Below are positions 7,970 through 17,449 of a DNA stretch of 31,379 nt, one piece after another. A model generated the notes under the pieces. It was not told the origin of the DNA and made no database searches. It worked only from the letters and a program-made list of their open reading frames with translations. The number at the start of each line of letters is the position of its first letter. The first letter of the stretch is position 1. The stretch is from NCBI GenBank assembly GCA_041751995.1, contig JBGSHY010000054.1, positions 1-31,379 of the forward strand, read 5' to 3'. This DNA comes from JANMEX01 sp041751995. Lineage in GTDB: Bacteria > Pseudomonadota > Alphaproteobacteria > Rhizobiales > Rhizobiaceae. The position numbers and the translations under genes were made by a program.

Positions 7970-9913
7970 TCAGCCGGCCTTCTGGGCAGGCGGCTGGGTG
8001 CCGGATTCAACTTCCTCAATGACCTGAATGAGCCGGTCACGGTCGAGCGGCTTGGCGATGAAGCCGTCCGCACCGTCGCGATAGGCGCGGTGGCGCTCGT
8101 CGAGGACGCTCAGCATCAACACTTTGGTGGCCGAACAATTGCGGTCAGCGCGGATTTCACGCAGCAGGTTCCAACCATCGCTGCCCGGGAGCATGATGTC
8201 GAGTATGACAAAGGCAGGCTTTGTGGTGCGAACAATCTGCAGGCCGGTCTGGCCGTTGTCGACCAGAACAGTCTTGAAGCCTTCCTTGGTGAGGAGGCGC
8301 TCGGCAAGTTCAAGCACTGAATGATCATCATCGATGACGACAATCGTCTTTTCGGAATTTGCAGACCGCGCCATGGGCGCCGGCGAAATCATGTCCAATT
8401 CATCTTCGGACAGCTCATCGGCATCCTCATTGGCAACCGCAGCCTTCACGTTGGATACTGCCGCCCCGGTGTCGACCGGCTTGGCGACTGCCTTGTTCCG
8501 GTCCGACATGCGCTCCATCACATTGCCGCCGACCTGGACAGCCGGGAGATTGATGATGAAGCATGAGCCCTTGCCGGGCTCGCTTTCGACGGTGATGTTG
8601 CCCTTCATCAGCTGGCAAAGATTCTGGCTCAGTGACAGGCCAAGACCCGTTCCGCCGAATTTTGCAGCAATGGCGGCGTTGGCCTGCTGGAAGTTCGAAA
8701 ACAATTTTGACTGTTGTTCCTTGCTGATCCCGACGCCAGTGTCGGCAACCTTGATGACGACCCAGTCCTTTTCGTCCCGGTTCACACGTTCGACCGACAG
8801 GGTAACCTTGCCATTCTGCGTAAACTTGGCCGCGTTGGACATCAAATTGAGCACGGCCTGGCGCAGTTTTGTCGAATCGGCATCAATGGTACCAAGATTT
8901 TTGCCGCGCTCGACAATGAATGCGTTGGTGTTCTTGACGACCATCGGGCGGCCGGTGAATTCGATTTCGTCAATGAAGCGGTCAAGCGACATGCGCTCCA
9001 GATAGAGATCCATCTTGCCGGCTTCGATTTTCGAGATGTCGAGAATGTCATTGACCATCGACAAAAGATGCTTTCCGGCGGCGCTGATCTTCTGCAGATC
9101 GGCAATCTGTTCGCCGCGGCCGTCGATTTCAGCGTCTTCCAGCATGATTTCCGAATAGCCGATCACCGCGTTCAGCGGCGTGCGCAGCTCATGGCTCATC
9201 TTGGCGAGGAATTCGGACTTGGCGCCGTTGGCGGCTTCAGCTTCCTCCTTGGCCGTGGTCAGCGCGGTCATGGTTTCGCGGTGACGCGTCACTTCCTGCA
9301 TCAGGCCGGACTGGGAGTCGATGATCGTGGCATAGTAAATGGCCATCATGAACACGTAGGCCGATGCCAAAACGGCGGACAGAATGCCTGCCATGGCGAG
9401 GTTTTCAATCGGGATATGAACCGGAAAGCCGCCCGTGGCATAGGCGACATAGAAGGCAACCATGCTGAGACCGATTTCCGCCAGGATTGCCAGCCGCGTG
9501 AACGGCGTCGATCCCAGATAGAAGAAGGCGAGCAAGGGGACGATCAGAAGCCACATCAGGAACGGCGAAGAACCGCCGCCATAATGATAAGAGCCCCACA
9601 AGATTGCAAAGATCAGGTTCTGCACGGACAGAAGCGCAAGGGTCTCGTATTTGACCGGGAGATATTTGACGGCAAACAGAAACACCCAGAACAATGTGAT
9701 CGACGCGCCAAGGATCGGCACATGGGGCCATGGGTTCGGGTCGACAAACATCAGGAAGATGGTGATCGGATGGCTGATAATCGGTCCGAAAATATGACTG
9801 ATGAGGAACATGCGTATGCGTCGCTCTGACAGCACATCGCCACGCAAACGCGCTGGCATGAACCAGTCAATGACTGCATCAAGAGCAGACTGCAGACTCG
9901 GCATAAAATGCAT
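7970..9913 (-). CDS. Hybrid sensor histidine kinase with six membrane helices
   Basis: 647 aa. Residues about 35-195 contain six hydrophobic helices with very short loops and no periplasmic domain, as in the sensors CqsS and LqsS, which bind small hydrophobic ligands in or near the membrane. The HisKA box is KMSHELRTPLNAV with H241. The ATPase motifs are NLMSNAAKF (N360), DTGVGIS (D391) and FGGTGLGLSLSQ. An acidic linker (about 460-520) leads to a C-terminal receiver with D572 (VILDIMLPGSDG) and K621 (FIAKPLD). It should autophosphorylate at H241, pass phosphate to its own receiver, and possibly reach the separate receivers by a phosphorelay. No Hpt domain is visible in the window. The ATG at 9913 has GGGGAA about 8 bases upstream. 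Sequence likeness to CqsS beyond topology is not evident to me. Confidence 0.92.
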   Translation of the reverse strand: MHFMPSLQSALDAVIDWFMPARLRGDVLSERRIRMFLISHIFGPIISHPITIFLMFVDPNPWPHVPILGASITLFWVFLFAVKYLPVKYETLALLSVQNLIFAILWGSYHYGGGSSPFLMWLLIVPLLAFFYLGSTPFTRLAILAEIGLSMVAFYVAYATGGFPVHIPIENLAMAGILSAVLASAYVFMMAIYYATIIDSQSGLMQEVTRHRETMTALTTAKEEAEAANGAKSEFLAKMSHELRTPLNAVIGYSEIMLEDAEIDGRGEQIADLQKISAAGKHLLSMVNDILDISKIEAGKMDLYLERMSLDRFIDEIEFTGRPMVVKNTNAFIVERGKNLGTIDADSTKLRQAVLNLMSNAAKFTQNGKVTLSVERVNRDEKDWVVIKVADTGVGISKEQQSKLFSNFQQANAAIAAKFGGTGLGLSLSQNLCQLMKGNITVESEPGKGSCFIINLPAVQVGGNVMERMSDRNKAVAKPVDTGAAVSNVKAAVANEDADELSEDELDMISPAPMARSANSEKTIVVIDDDHSVLELAERLLTKEGFKTVLVDNGQTGLQIVRTTKPAFVILDIMLPGSDGWNLLREIRADRNCSATKVLMLSVLDERHRAYRDGADGFIAKPLDRDRLIQVIEEVESGTQPPAQKAG

Positions 9914-9996
9914 ATTGTCGTTCCCCTAGGTCAGGGCCGACATCGTAGTGCCTTTGCGCTTAAAGAAGCGTTAGCGGCGTGGACCGGTGATTTTCG

Positions 9997-12900
9997 TCAG
10001 AATTTGCCGATGACGTTCAGGAAAACACCTTTGTCGTCATAAGTCAGATCGGTGAGATCGTCGGAGAATCTGCCGAAATTGTAGCCGACGCCGACTTTCA
10101 TATTGTTGCCGATGTGCCGGTAGGCGGCAGCGAGGAAGCCGTAGTTGGTTTGCTTCGACTCAACCGCATGCAGCACCCTGCCCTCAACGAGCAGATCCCA
10201 ATTCTTGACGATTGCGATGTCGGCGCGGAGAATTCCAAGGTGTACCGAACTTTTTTCAAAATCCTCCGCAGCGCGGGTCGTCGACACCACGCCGGTGCGG
10301 AAGCCGTATTTTGCACCCACACTCAGCCACTCATTGATGTCATAGGTTGCATCGGCAGACAAAATATGACTCTTCTGGGCCGGCCCGAGGATGTTGCCGT
10401 CAGCGTTGACCTGCTGTGCGCCGGGCAAATCATAGAGGTAAGTGTATTTGAACAAGACGTTCAGCTTGTCATTGTCGATCGGCCGATAGGTTGCGGCAAG
10501 CGAAGCCTCGACATAATCGCCGTCGAGAATGTCGGTTTGATCCGAACGCGAAATCAACGCGTCGACGTGCGCCAAAACCCGCCAGTTCTCGTCAGTCTTC
10601 AGGCTTGCATCGGCCTGCAGCAGATAGGTTTCACGATCACGGCTGTCATCCTGCGAATCCTCGAACCGGACCTCGCCATTCAGTGACACCTTCACCGCAT
10701 CCGTCGTGTAGCCCAGTCTGGCGGAAACGCCCTTACGGTCAAAGTCGCTGGCATAGGGATCACGAATGGTGCCAATCGTCATCCCGAGCGATGTGCTCCA
10801 GACTTCATCCGGCGTGAACGTCAGACCATAAACCTGGCTCAGCTTGCGGCTCTTGCCAAAGAGGTCAGCATTGGATTCGGAAAATGCTGTGGTCCATTCA
10901 TTGATGCGCGCATTCACACCGGCGATGATGACGCCTGAATCCGTGCCAACCAGCGTAGAGCCGGATTCCTGATAAAGATCGCGGTCCGGGTCGAGCCGGT
11001 AGCCAAGGTAGTAGCTGTTGTCCGCGTCTTTCTTGTAGGTGGCAACGGCAGCGCCGCCGATGCCGCTGTTGCCATACGACACTTCGCCGCCGACACTCAG
11101 CCGTTCCGTCAGCGCCGTTTCGCCGCCGACGCCAATTCGGTTGTTGTTCAGCCGGTCACCGGTTTTGGAAACGGTTGCCTGGCCGAAGAGATAGACATTT
11201 GTGTTGTCGTTGACGGTATAGGTCAGACGCCCGCCGATATCGACGCGGTCACCGTTGAAGTATTGCTTGGCCGGCTCCTTGAACCGGCTCCATGTAACGC
11301 CCGCGACAAGCGACCAATTCTCCGCAATCTCGGCTTCAATTTCGGCCTTGGCGCGGTATTTGCGGCTTTCAGGTCCGCTGTCCACACCAGCCGCACCAAA
11401 GCGCAGACGCATTGTGTCTGACACCTCGACTGCCATGTTGGCGCCAAAGGTCTGGGTGTCTTTCAGTGTCTCGTCGTCAAGAGCGCTGAACCCGGCCTCG
11501 CGGAATTCATAGTAGGCGTCAGCGCTGCCGGTGATTTTGCCGCCAGTCACTTCGCCAAGATCGGCCTTGGCCTTTACCCGGTAAGCCAATGCCTTGTGGC
11601 CAGGTGCGCCGGCAATGGCTTCCTCACGGAACGTCAGACCCCCGTCCGTCGAGAAGTTCTGACCGATGCCGCGCCCTTCAGACTGGGCGACTTCGAATTC
11701 GATGCTGGTCTTTTCCGTTGCGCGAAGCGTGATATCGGCTTCGAGTTTGCGATTGCGTTCGGTGGAGATGGTTTCCTGCGTGGCCGTGGCGCCAACGCGG
11801 ACATGTTCTCCAAGCCACTGTTCGGCGCGGCCGCCAACCGTCTTGCCGAGCTCCTTGGCCAATGCCGGTGTGGCCTCATAATTGACGACCAGATGCAATT
11901 CGTCCGAGCCGGTTCCGCCACCGGAAATCGGGCCGCCGGATGACGCGGTGGAATCCAGCGGGTCGGAGAGGATGATGACGCCCTGAATGTAGTCAATCGT
12001 ATAGTCCTTGCCCTCCGTCAGCGGCAGGCGGGATACGATGCTTCCGGTCAGTTCGTCGCGACGTTCAATGACAACCTGCTCGGAGCCGGTCGTAATGTCC
12101 TGGCGCTTGAGGAAATAGGCCGAACCACCGGTTCCTAAAAAGTCATCGCGCTGCGGCAGTGTGGTCGGCTCTGCCGCGTAGGCTTCAATCCGGGTCTTTG
12201 GATCGCCGAAGCTGGTGACTGCCTCGCTTTGATACTTGCCATGAAGCCCGTACAAAGCCCGCTCGTTGCGGGCGAATTCCGTGCCGCTGATCGTCGTCTT
12301 GGCATTGCCCCACATGATGTGGCTTTTGCCACGCTCGAGCCGGACATAGAGCTTGCCGCTGGTCGGAGCGTCCTCGACGATTGTCGAGTCATCGCCATAA
12401 ATCGGATAGTAGTCATCGGGATCAAGACGGCGCAGAAGCTGGTGCGGGTCCTTGCTGTCGATCCCCTTGAACATCTCGTCAATCGAGCCTTCGCCGGTAT
12501 CAGCCGACGCGGTCAGAAGATACTTCCCCTTGATCTTGCCCTTCAAATAGAACGCCAAACGGCCCTTGGTGTAGGTTCGTTCAAATTCAGATGGATCAGC
12601 CGATTCAATGGCGCTTCCCAGACGGTGGCCGATCGTCAGATCAGCAAGCGCCACGTAGAAAAAATCGGTTTTGGGGATGTTGATCTGACGCGTGAACTTC
12701 AGGCCTTGCCCGTTTTGGTCGGTCAGTCCGATGTCGATATCATGATCGCCGGGCGGCAGGATTTGCTGGAACAGGAACTTGTTTTCGGTGTCGGCGGCGA
12801 CATGCGCGCCAGCGACATTGACGACATAGCCTGCCGGCACATTGCGCCCGAACACAGTCACAGCCCCACCATAAACCGGGATCCCGCGCACGCGCGCCAT

Positions 12901-13626
12901 ATCTTCGGTCAGGTCTGCACCGATGCCAATTGACGCGTCCAGCACGTCGACGCGTGCAGGGCGCTTGACGAAGGACTGGACTTTCGTTTCGTCAAAGTGA
13001 CCATCCGCGCCATAGACGCGCAATGCGTAGGACCGCTCTTTCAGTTCGAGATTGCCAGCATTCCAATTGGCCAGGCCATCGGCGTCGAGTTCGATGATTT
13101 CTTCGGGCAGGTCATCTACCGACAGAAACATCTGATCGGGTGAAGCCTTGTAAATCCGCACTTCGCCGCGCGAGATGAAACGGGCATAGTTGGTCGCCGC
13201 GCGGAAAGTGACTTTGCCGCTGTCATCCTTTGGCGGCAGCGCCTTGATGCTCAGTATCTGTTTGGTGTCGAGCCCGTCGAATTTCACTTGGATGTCAACA
13301 GCGTCGAGACCCACGTCGGTCCGGCGTTCGGCATCAACGGCACGCCCGCCTTCGGCAACCGCGTCACCGTCAACACTGATTACAAAAGGCTGTCCAACCG
13401 CATCTGCGGGCCGGGACTTCTCGAGATTCTTCGAAACAGGCTTTTTCTCGGTCGTGCAATCATCAATCATCGCGCCGCGAACCGCCGGTTCGCAAACACG
13501 CTTCTCCGCTGCCTGCGATGGCGCGGAAGCAAGCAGGGATACAATTGAGACAGCGCCCAAAAGCACCTGTCCCGAGGCCTTCATGCCTCTTGTCACCCGA
13601 TTGGTTATGCACGTCCTGGGAGCCAT
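9997..13626 (-). CDS. Large outer-membrane beta-barrel protein of the surface cluster
   Basis: About 1209 aa from the ATG at 13626 (GGTGGGG just upstream); starts at 13653 and 13584 are also possible. A signal peptide ends near SAPSQAAEKR. The first 350 or so mature residues look like periplasmic beta-sandwich modules (VTVFGRNVPAGYVVNVAGA, then FLFQQILPPGDHDIDIGLTD). A conserved block follows with PIYGDDSTIVEDAPTSGK, LERGKSHIMWGN and YTIDYIQGVIILSDPL. The last 600 residues alternate aromatic and polar residues as barrel strands do, and the chain ends in NVIGKF, with the terminal Phe recognised by BAM. This block type is known next to DUF11-repeat proteins in proteobacteria but has no established function. 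No TonB box or plug domain is evident. It is last in a run of four exported proteins and may anchor or export them (inference). Confidence 0.8.
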   Translation of the reverse strand: MAPRTCITNRVTRGMKASGQVLLGAVSIVSLLASAPSQAAEKRVCEPAVRGAMIDDCTTEKKPVSKNLEKSRPADAVGQPFVISVDGDAVAEGGRAVDAERRTDVGLDAVDIQVKFDGLDTKQILSIKALPPKDDSGKVTFRAATNYARFISRGEVRIYKASPDQMFLSVDDLPEEIIELDADGLANWNAGNLELKERSYALRVYGADGHFDETKVQSFVKRPARVDVLDASIGIGADLTEDMARVRGIPVYGGAVTVFGRNVPAGYVVNVAGAHVAADTENKFLFQQILPPGDHDIDIGLTDQNGQGLKFTRQINIPKTDFFYVALADLTIGHRLGSAIESADPSEFERTYTKGRLAFYLKGKIKGKYLLTASADTGEGSIDEMFKGIDSKDPHQLLRRLDPDDYYPIYGDDSTIVEDAPTSGKLYVRLERGKSHIMWGNAKTTISGTEFARNERALYGLHGKYQSEAVTSFGDPKTRIEAYAAEPTTLPQRDDFLGTGGSAYFLKRQDITTGSEQVVIERRDELTGSIVSRLPLTEGKDYTIDYIQGVIILSDPLDSTASSGGPISGGGTGSDELHLVVNYEATPALAKELGKTVGGRAEQWLGEHVRVGATATQETISTERNRKLEADITLRATEKTSIEFEVAQSEGRGIGQNFSTDGGLTFREEAIAGAPGHKALAYRVKAKADLGEVTGGKITGSADAYYEFREAGFSALDDETLKDTQTFGANMAVEVSDTMRLRFGAAGVDSGPESRKYRAKAEIEAEIAENWSLVAGVTWSRFKEPAKQYFNGDRVDIGGRLTYTVNDNTNVYLFGQATVSKTGDRLNNNRIGVGGETALTERLSVGGEVSYGNSGIGGAAVATYKKDADNSYYLGYRLDPDRDLYQESGSTLVGTDSGVIIAGVNARINEWTTAFSESNADLFGKSRKLSQVYGLTFTPDEVWSTSLGMTIGTIRDPYASDFDRKGVSARLGYTTDAVKVSLNGEVRFEDSQDDSRDRETYLLQADASLKTDENWRVLAHVDALISRSDQTDILDGDYVEASLAATYRPIDNDKLNVLFKYTYLYDLPGAQQVNADGNILGPAQKSHILSADATYDINEWLSVGAKYGFRTGVVSTTRAAEDFEKSSVHLGILRADIAIVKNWDLLVEGRVLHAVESKQTNYGFLAAAYRHIGNNMKVGVGYNFGRFSDDLTDLTYDDKGVFLNVIGKF

Positions 13627-13929
13627 TTGCCCCACCACCCCTTCACCGGTCATTGCCTAACGACTGGTAAACATCCATGGTTAACAGGATGCTAATGCGC
13701 GGCATCAAGGCGGCCATATCCGCCTGTAATCCTTTGCAAAATTATCCTGACGACTACGCTGGAACCGGGAACGCGCCGGTAAGGAGACGGGTGGATTTTG
13801 CCTTCAGTTGCGGAATCCGTTCTTTTCTTGACCAGGCATTTGCCGCCTGGACTGAACTTGAATTCCGGTATGCGGCTCCCCTGCCTTACCGTTTACAAAA
13901 TTCGGTGCGGCCACGACGGGCCGCCCCGT
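13627..13929. other. Gap between the 1169-aa and barrel genes
   Basis: About 300 bases without a supportable gene. A weak hairpin, GCGGCC (13907-13912) / GGCCGC (13919-13924), sits 5 bases past the stop of the 1169-aa gene. On the minus strand it is followed by an AATTTT stretch, so it could be a weak or partial terminator. Near 13675 there is ATGGTTAA, the inverse of the CtrA half-site TTAACCAT, but I could not find a second half at the right spacing. Any promoter for the barrel gene should be here. Confidence 0.4.
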
Positions 13930-16900
13930 TTACTTTTTCACCAACTCGACTTCGATCGGAAGCTTGTATGCGCCGCCGGCCGCTTTCCACATGGACTCGA
14001 TCTTTTTGCGGACTTCATTGACGCGGGCTTTCGCCAGTTCCGAAGTCTCGCTGCCCTCAAAGTAGGTCAGGCGAAGGACCGAGTTCTTTTCTTTCAACAC
14101 AGTGACCAGTTCCGCCAGCCGGACTGCCCATTCCGGCTTGAGAGTCTTTTCCCTGATTGCAAACGCGTCGCCGCGCAGATCCAGCCGCACCACCCGCCCG
14201 ATGGTTGCGCCGAAGTTCAGTTTGGATACCTTGCCGGCCGTCAGACGAATGACGCGCGGATTTTCCGTTGTCACGCGGAAGCCCGTCGGCAGCGTTCTCG
14301 GGTCAAGCTTGAGGATGAAGTTCGAGCCGATCTTCTGGTCCGGCAGCATGGCGCAGGGCACATGATACTGGCCGTTCTTGTCGGTGGTGATCAACTCGCC
14401 GCGCACGGTCGCCAGACGGACACCCGGAATGCCAAGCTCGCCCTTGTCCTGATAGCCATTGCCATTCTTGTCATCGAACACCTTGCCGATCACATCACCG
14501 CAATCGAACACGGCTTCCGGTTTGATGCGGATGACCGCCTTGCCGCTTGAGCCGACCTGTTCGCCGGTCAGCGGATCAGTTGCATAGGCAAGGTTTTCAT
14601 AGGTGCCCGGCGCGGCATTGCTGGGGATGCGCAATTGCAGCACCACGGTCACCCTGCCATTGCCCGGTATTGTCACCGCCGGAATTGTAATCATCCTGCC
14701 GTCGACGACCGGTGTCACCGGCGTGCCATTTAGGTCAACGGTATCGCCGATCAGGGTAAATCCGACCGGCATCTTGTCGATCAGGTTCAAATCACCCGTT
14801 ACGGTTCCGCCATTGTTGGTGGCCGTGATGGTATAGGTCATCGCACCGCCTCGCACGCCTGTCTGGCTTCTGGCGACCTTCGTCACTGACACGTCGCCCG
14901 GAACATCAATCACCGAGTCAAGCGGGATATGATTGTGAACGACGTTCGGATCACCGGCCTGCAACAGGAAGGCGAGGAAGTATGTCGTTGCCGCTGCCCC
15001 GACCGGCGCGGTGCTCTGCGGCTGTACAGCGCAGGAGCCGCCGAAGACCACGTCAACAGGACAGGTGGTTGCGTCCAGAGTTCCGGTTGCCGGAACGATG
15101 GTCGCCGATGGCGCTGCGACATGGGTGGAGGGCGCCGAAATCGAGATGCGGTACTCTGTCTCGGTCGACGGGCAAGACGCATTTGCCCCCGCCATGATGT
15201 CAAACCGGTAGGCGCCGTCCGCAGCGGTGGTCTGCGGCTGCTGGCCGGGCGAGGCAAAGCAGCTCGCCGGAAGCGCCACGCCGGCATTGTTGGTCATTGT
15301 CAACACGGCGCCGGAAACCGGAAGGCGGGTTGCACTGTCATAGACAACGCCGGACGGGTCGATCGGCAGATTGACATCAACAATCACAGAGCCGGTGCCG
15401 ACGGTGAAGACGCCGTGTCCGGTCACAACATTGCCTGTATCCGGATTGACTGCCGCGATAGAGTAGCCAGCCCCTGCCGTAATCCCGATGAATTCATAGG
15501 AGCCGTCCGGGTTCGCAATGGTCGTGGCAACAACTGTGCCGCCATTGACAAGCTGCACAGTGTAGCCGCCGACACGCGTGTCGGTAAAATCAAGGATACC
15601 GTTGCTGTTCTCATCTTCAAAGACAACCCCGGAAACCCGGTTTGCCGGGGTCAGCACATCAACCGACACATTCGTTGTCGAACAATTCGTCGGATTGAGA
15701 TTTTCACAAACCTCATAGGCGATCACATAATTCCCGCCTGGCGTGCCCGGCGCAATTGTGACAGTTCCGTCGGTATTGACTGTCAGCGGACCGGTGGTCA
15801 CCGGCGCGATGGTCACATCGGCAGCAACGATGGCCACGCCGTTCAGGGTGTCATTGGCCAATACATTCAGGCCGGGAATTACACCCCCGATAAACCCGTC
15901 AACATTGATCACAGCATCGCTGACCGCAACGATTGGCATCGGCTCCACCGTCACCGACACATCGGCCGTATCGCAGTTGAGCGGGTTGAGGACTTCGCAG
16001 ACCTGATAGGCAACCAGATAGGTTCCGGCCACCGTGCCCGGCGCGACCTTGACCGTGCCATCGGCATTGACGGTCAGCGGACCGGTGGTCACCGGCGCGA
16101 TGGTCACGTCGGCAGCAACAATGGCCACGCCGTTCAGCGTGTCATTGGAAAGGACATTCAGACCCGCAACCGGACCGCCAGCCGCACCGTTGACGCCGGT
16201 GGCACTGTCATCGTTTGCCACCAGCGGGGCGGCGTCAACCGTCACCGACACAAGCGCATCATCGCAATTGGCCGGGTTCAGCGTTTCGCACAGGCGGTAG
16301 GTGATGGTGTAGGTTCCGGCCGGCGTATCCGCCGCAACCGAGACCGCGCCGGTGACAAGGTCCAGCGCCACATTCGGGTTCGCCGACGGCGTGACTATCG
16401 AGGCGGTCAGAACTGCCAGGTTCAGCGGCCCGCCGTTCAGCGTGTCGTTGGCATAGGCGTTGATCACCGACGGGTTGGCGGTCAATCCGTTGATCCCCGT
16501 CACCGTGTCGGCATCGGCGACAATCACCGACGCCCCGACCGTCACCGACACATCGGCCGTATCGCAGTTGAGCGGGTTGAGGACTTCGCAGGCCTGATAG
16601 GCAACCAGATAGGTTCCGGCCACCGTGCCCGGCGCGACGTTGACCGTGCCGTCGGCATTGACCGTCAGCGGACCGGTGGTCACCGGCGCGATGGTCACGT
16701 CGGCTGCAACAACCGCCACGCCGTTCAGCGTGTCATTGGAAAGGACATTCAGCCCCGCAACCGGACCGCCAGCCGCACCGTTGACGCCGGATCCCGTGTC
16801 GTCATTTGCGACAAGGGGAGCATCCGTAAACGTGATGACCGTCGGATCATTCAAGCCCGGTCCGTCTGCGGGATTGGCACTGTCCGAGACGTCGGTGACA

Positions 16901-17439
16901 GCATCAGCAACCGATCCCGCCTTTGATGAAGTGGCAATGACTGTCGCCTGATTTGAGCGCGAGCCGGCGGCAATGTCTCCGGCGTCCAGCACATGGGTCG
17001 CGGTAAATGTTGTTGCGTCGGTAATGCCCGGCGCCAGTGTGAGAATCGGTCCACCTGTCACCGTCACGGTTGGATCGCTGACCGAGATATTGGTCAATGT
17101 GACGTTGCCGGTGTTCCTGACCGAGAACCCGTAGGTCAACGTCTCGCCGATCTGTGCGTGTCCGTCGCCATTGGTGTCGCTCAAAGTCACCGATTTGATG
17201 ATTTCGATGGTTTCAACGGCCGTCACCACGGGAATGGTGACCGTGGATTGGGAAAGAGGGAGCGGCAGTGACCCGGAGGCCGGGATGCCGCTCACCTGTC
17301 CGGTATTGACAAGTTGTGCGGTGGCCTGGGTTGGCATCGTCAACAGGGCAAAAATGCACAGCATCCGCACGGCAAGCGCACGGAGTGTGACTCTCGTTCT
17401 GTTGTGGTGATGTTTCAAACTGCCGCTTTCAATTGTCAT
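13930..17439 (-). CDS. Exported DUF11/Big_9/SdrD_B-type repeat protein with OmpA-like C-terminus
   Basis: 1169 aa. The signal peptide ends near PTQATAQ, giving a mature N-terminus QLVNTGQVSG. Then come a DUF11-type Ig-like domain (about 48-185, FSVRNTGNVTLTNISVSDP) and four Big_9-like repeats of about 97 aa (about 200-596, each with VLxNDTLNG and a CX7C pair such as CEVLNPLNC). An SdrD_B-like module follows (about 598-690, GVVFEDENSNGILDFTD), then a carboxypeptidase-regulatory-like module (about 696-845), a second DUF11 domain (about 848-975) and a second SdrD_B module (GKVFDDKNGNGYQDKGE). The C-terminal domain (about 1090-1169) contains LKPEWAVRLAELV and YFEGSETSELAKARVNEV, resembling OmpA-family domains. 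Each repeat could hold one disulfide, consistent with export. The chain may span from peptidoglycan to the surface. The ATG at 17439 has a GGAGG that lies inside a hairpin. Confidence 0.85.
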   Translation of the reverse strand: MTIESGSLKHHHNRTRVTLRALAVRMLCIFALLTMPTQATAQLVNTGQVSGIPASGSLPLPLSQSTVTIPVVTAVETIEIIKSVTLSDTNGDGHAQIGETLTYGFSVRNTGNVTLTNISVSDPTVTVTGGPILTLAPGITDATTFTATHVLDAGDIAAGSRSNQATVIATSSKAGSVADAVTDVSDSANPADGPGLNDPTVITFTDAPLVANDDTGSGVNGAAGGPVAGLNVLSNDTLNGVAVVAADVTIAPVTTGPLTVNADGTVNVAPGTVAGTYLVAYQACEVLNPLNCDTADVSVTVGASVIVADADTVTGINGLTANPSVINAYANDTLNGGPLNLAVLTASIVTPSANPNVALDLVTGAVSVAADTPAGTYTITYRLCETLNPANCDDALVSVTVDAAPLVANDDSATGVNGAAGGPVAGLNVLSNDTLNGVAIVAADVTIAPVTTGPLTVNADGTVKVAPGTVAGTYLVAYQVCEVLNPLNCDTADVSVTVEPMPIVAVSDAVINVDGFIGGVIPGLNVLANDTLNGVAIVAADVTIAPVTTGPLTVNTDGTVTIAPGTPGGNYVIAYEVCENLNPTNCSTTNVSVDVLTPANRVSGVVFEDENSNGILDFTDTRVGGYTVQLVNGGTVVATTIANPDGSYEFIGITAGAGYSIAAVNPDTGNVVTGHGVFTVGTGSVIVDVNLPIDPSGVVYDSATRLPVSGAVLTMTNNAGVALPASCFASPGQQPQTTAADGAYRFDIMAGANASCPSTETEYRISISAPSTHVAAPSATIVPATGTLDATTCPVDVVFGGSCAVQPQSTAPVGAAATTYFLAFLLQAGDPNVVHNHIPLDSVIDVPGDVSVTKVARSQTGVRGGAMTYTITATNNGGTVTGDLNLIDKMPVGFTLIGDTVDLNGTPVTPVVDGRMITIPAVTIPGNGRVTVVLQLRIPSNAAPGTYENLAYATDPLTGEQVGSSGKAVIRIKPEAVFDCGDVIGKVFDDKNGNGYQDKGELGIPGVRLATVRGELITTDKNGQYHVPCAMLPDQKIGSNFILKLDPRTLPTGFRVTTENPRVIRLTAGKVSKLNFGATIGRVVRLDLRGDAFAIREKTLKPEWAVRLAELVTVLKEKNSVLRLTYFEGSETSELAKARVNEVRKKIESMWKAAGGAYKLPIEVELVKK
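15949..16199 (-). repeat. Long direct repeat, copy 1, within the 1169-aa gene
   Basis: About 250 bases nearly identical to 16540-16790, at an offset of 591 bases (197 codons, two repeat units). The few differences are single bases, for example GACCTTGACC versus GACGTTGACC. A third, more diverged and partial copy lies at about 15740-15860, offset 291 bases. Confidence 0.9.
16540..16790 (-). repeat. Long direct repeat, copy 2, within the 1169-aa gene
   Basis: Partner of 15949-16199. It encodes the first Big_9-like unit, while copy 1 encodes the third. Recombination between the copies would remove or add exactly 197 codons in frame. Confidence 0.9.
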
Positions 17440-17449
17440 GCTTCATGCT

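Noticed and set aside
13660..13690. CtrA-like TTAACCAT half-site before the barrel gene
   Set aside because: No second TTAA at the required seven-base spacing; half-sites are common by chance.
13677..14021. Plus-strand open frame of 114 codons overlapping the end of the 1169-aa gene
   Set aside because: No ribosome site or recognisable motif, and its second half overlaps real coding sequence antisense.
15660..16830. CRISPR-like or mobile repeat array
   Set aside because: The repeats are about 290-300 bases, in frame, and encode tandem Ig-like domains of a single protein.
14929..16926. Plus-strand open frame of 665 codons opposite the 1169-aa gene
   Set aside because: Arg/His/Gly-rich shadow caused by the GC-rich repeats of the true gene; it shows the same repeat periodicity and no start signal.
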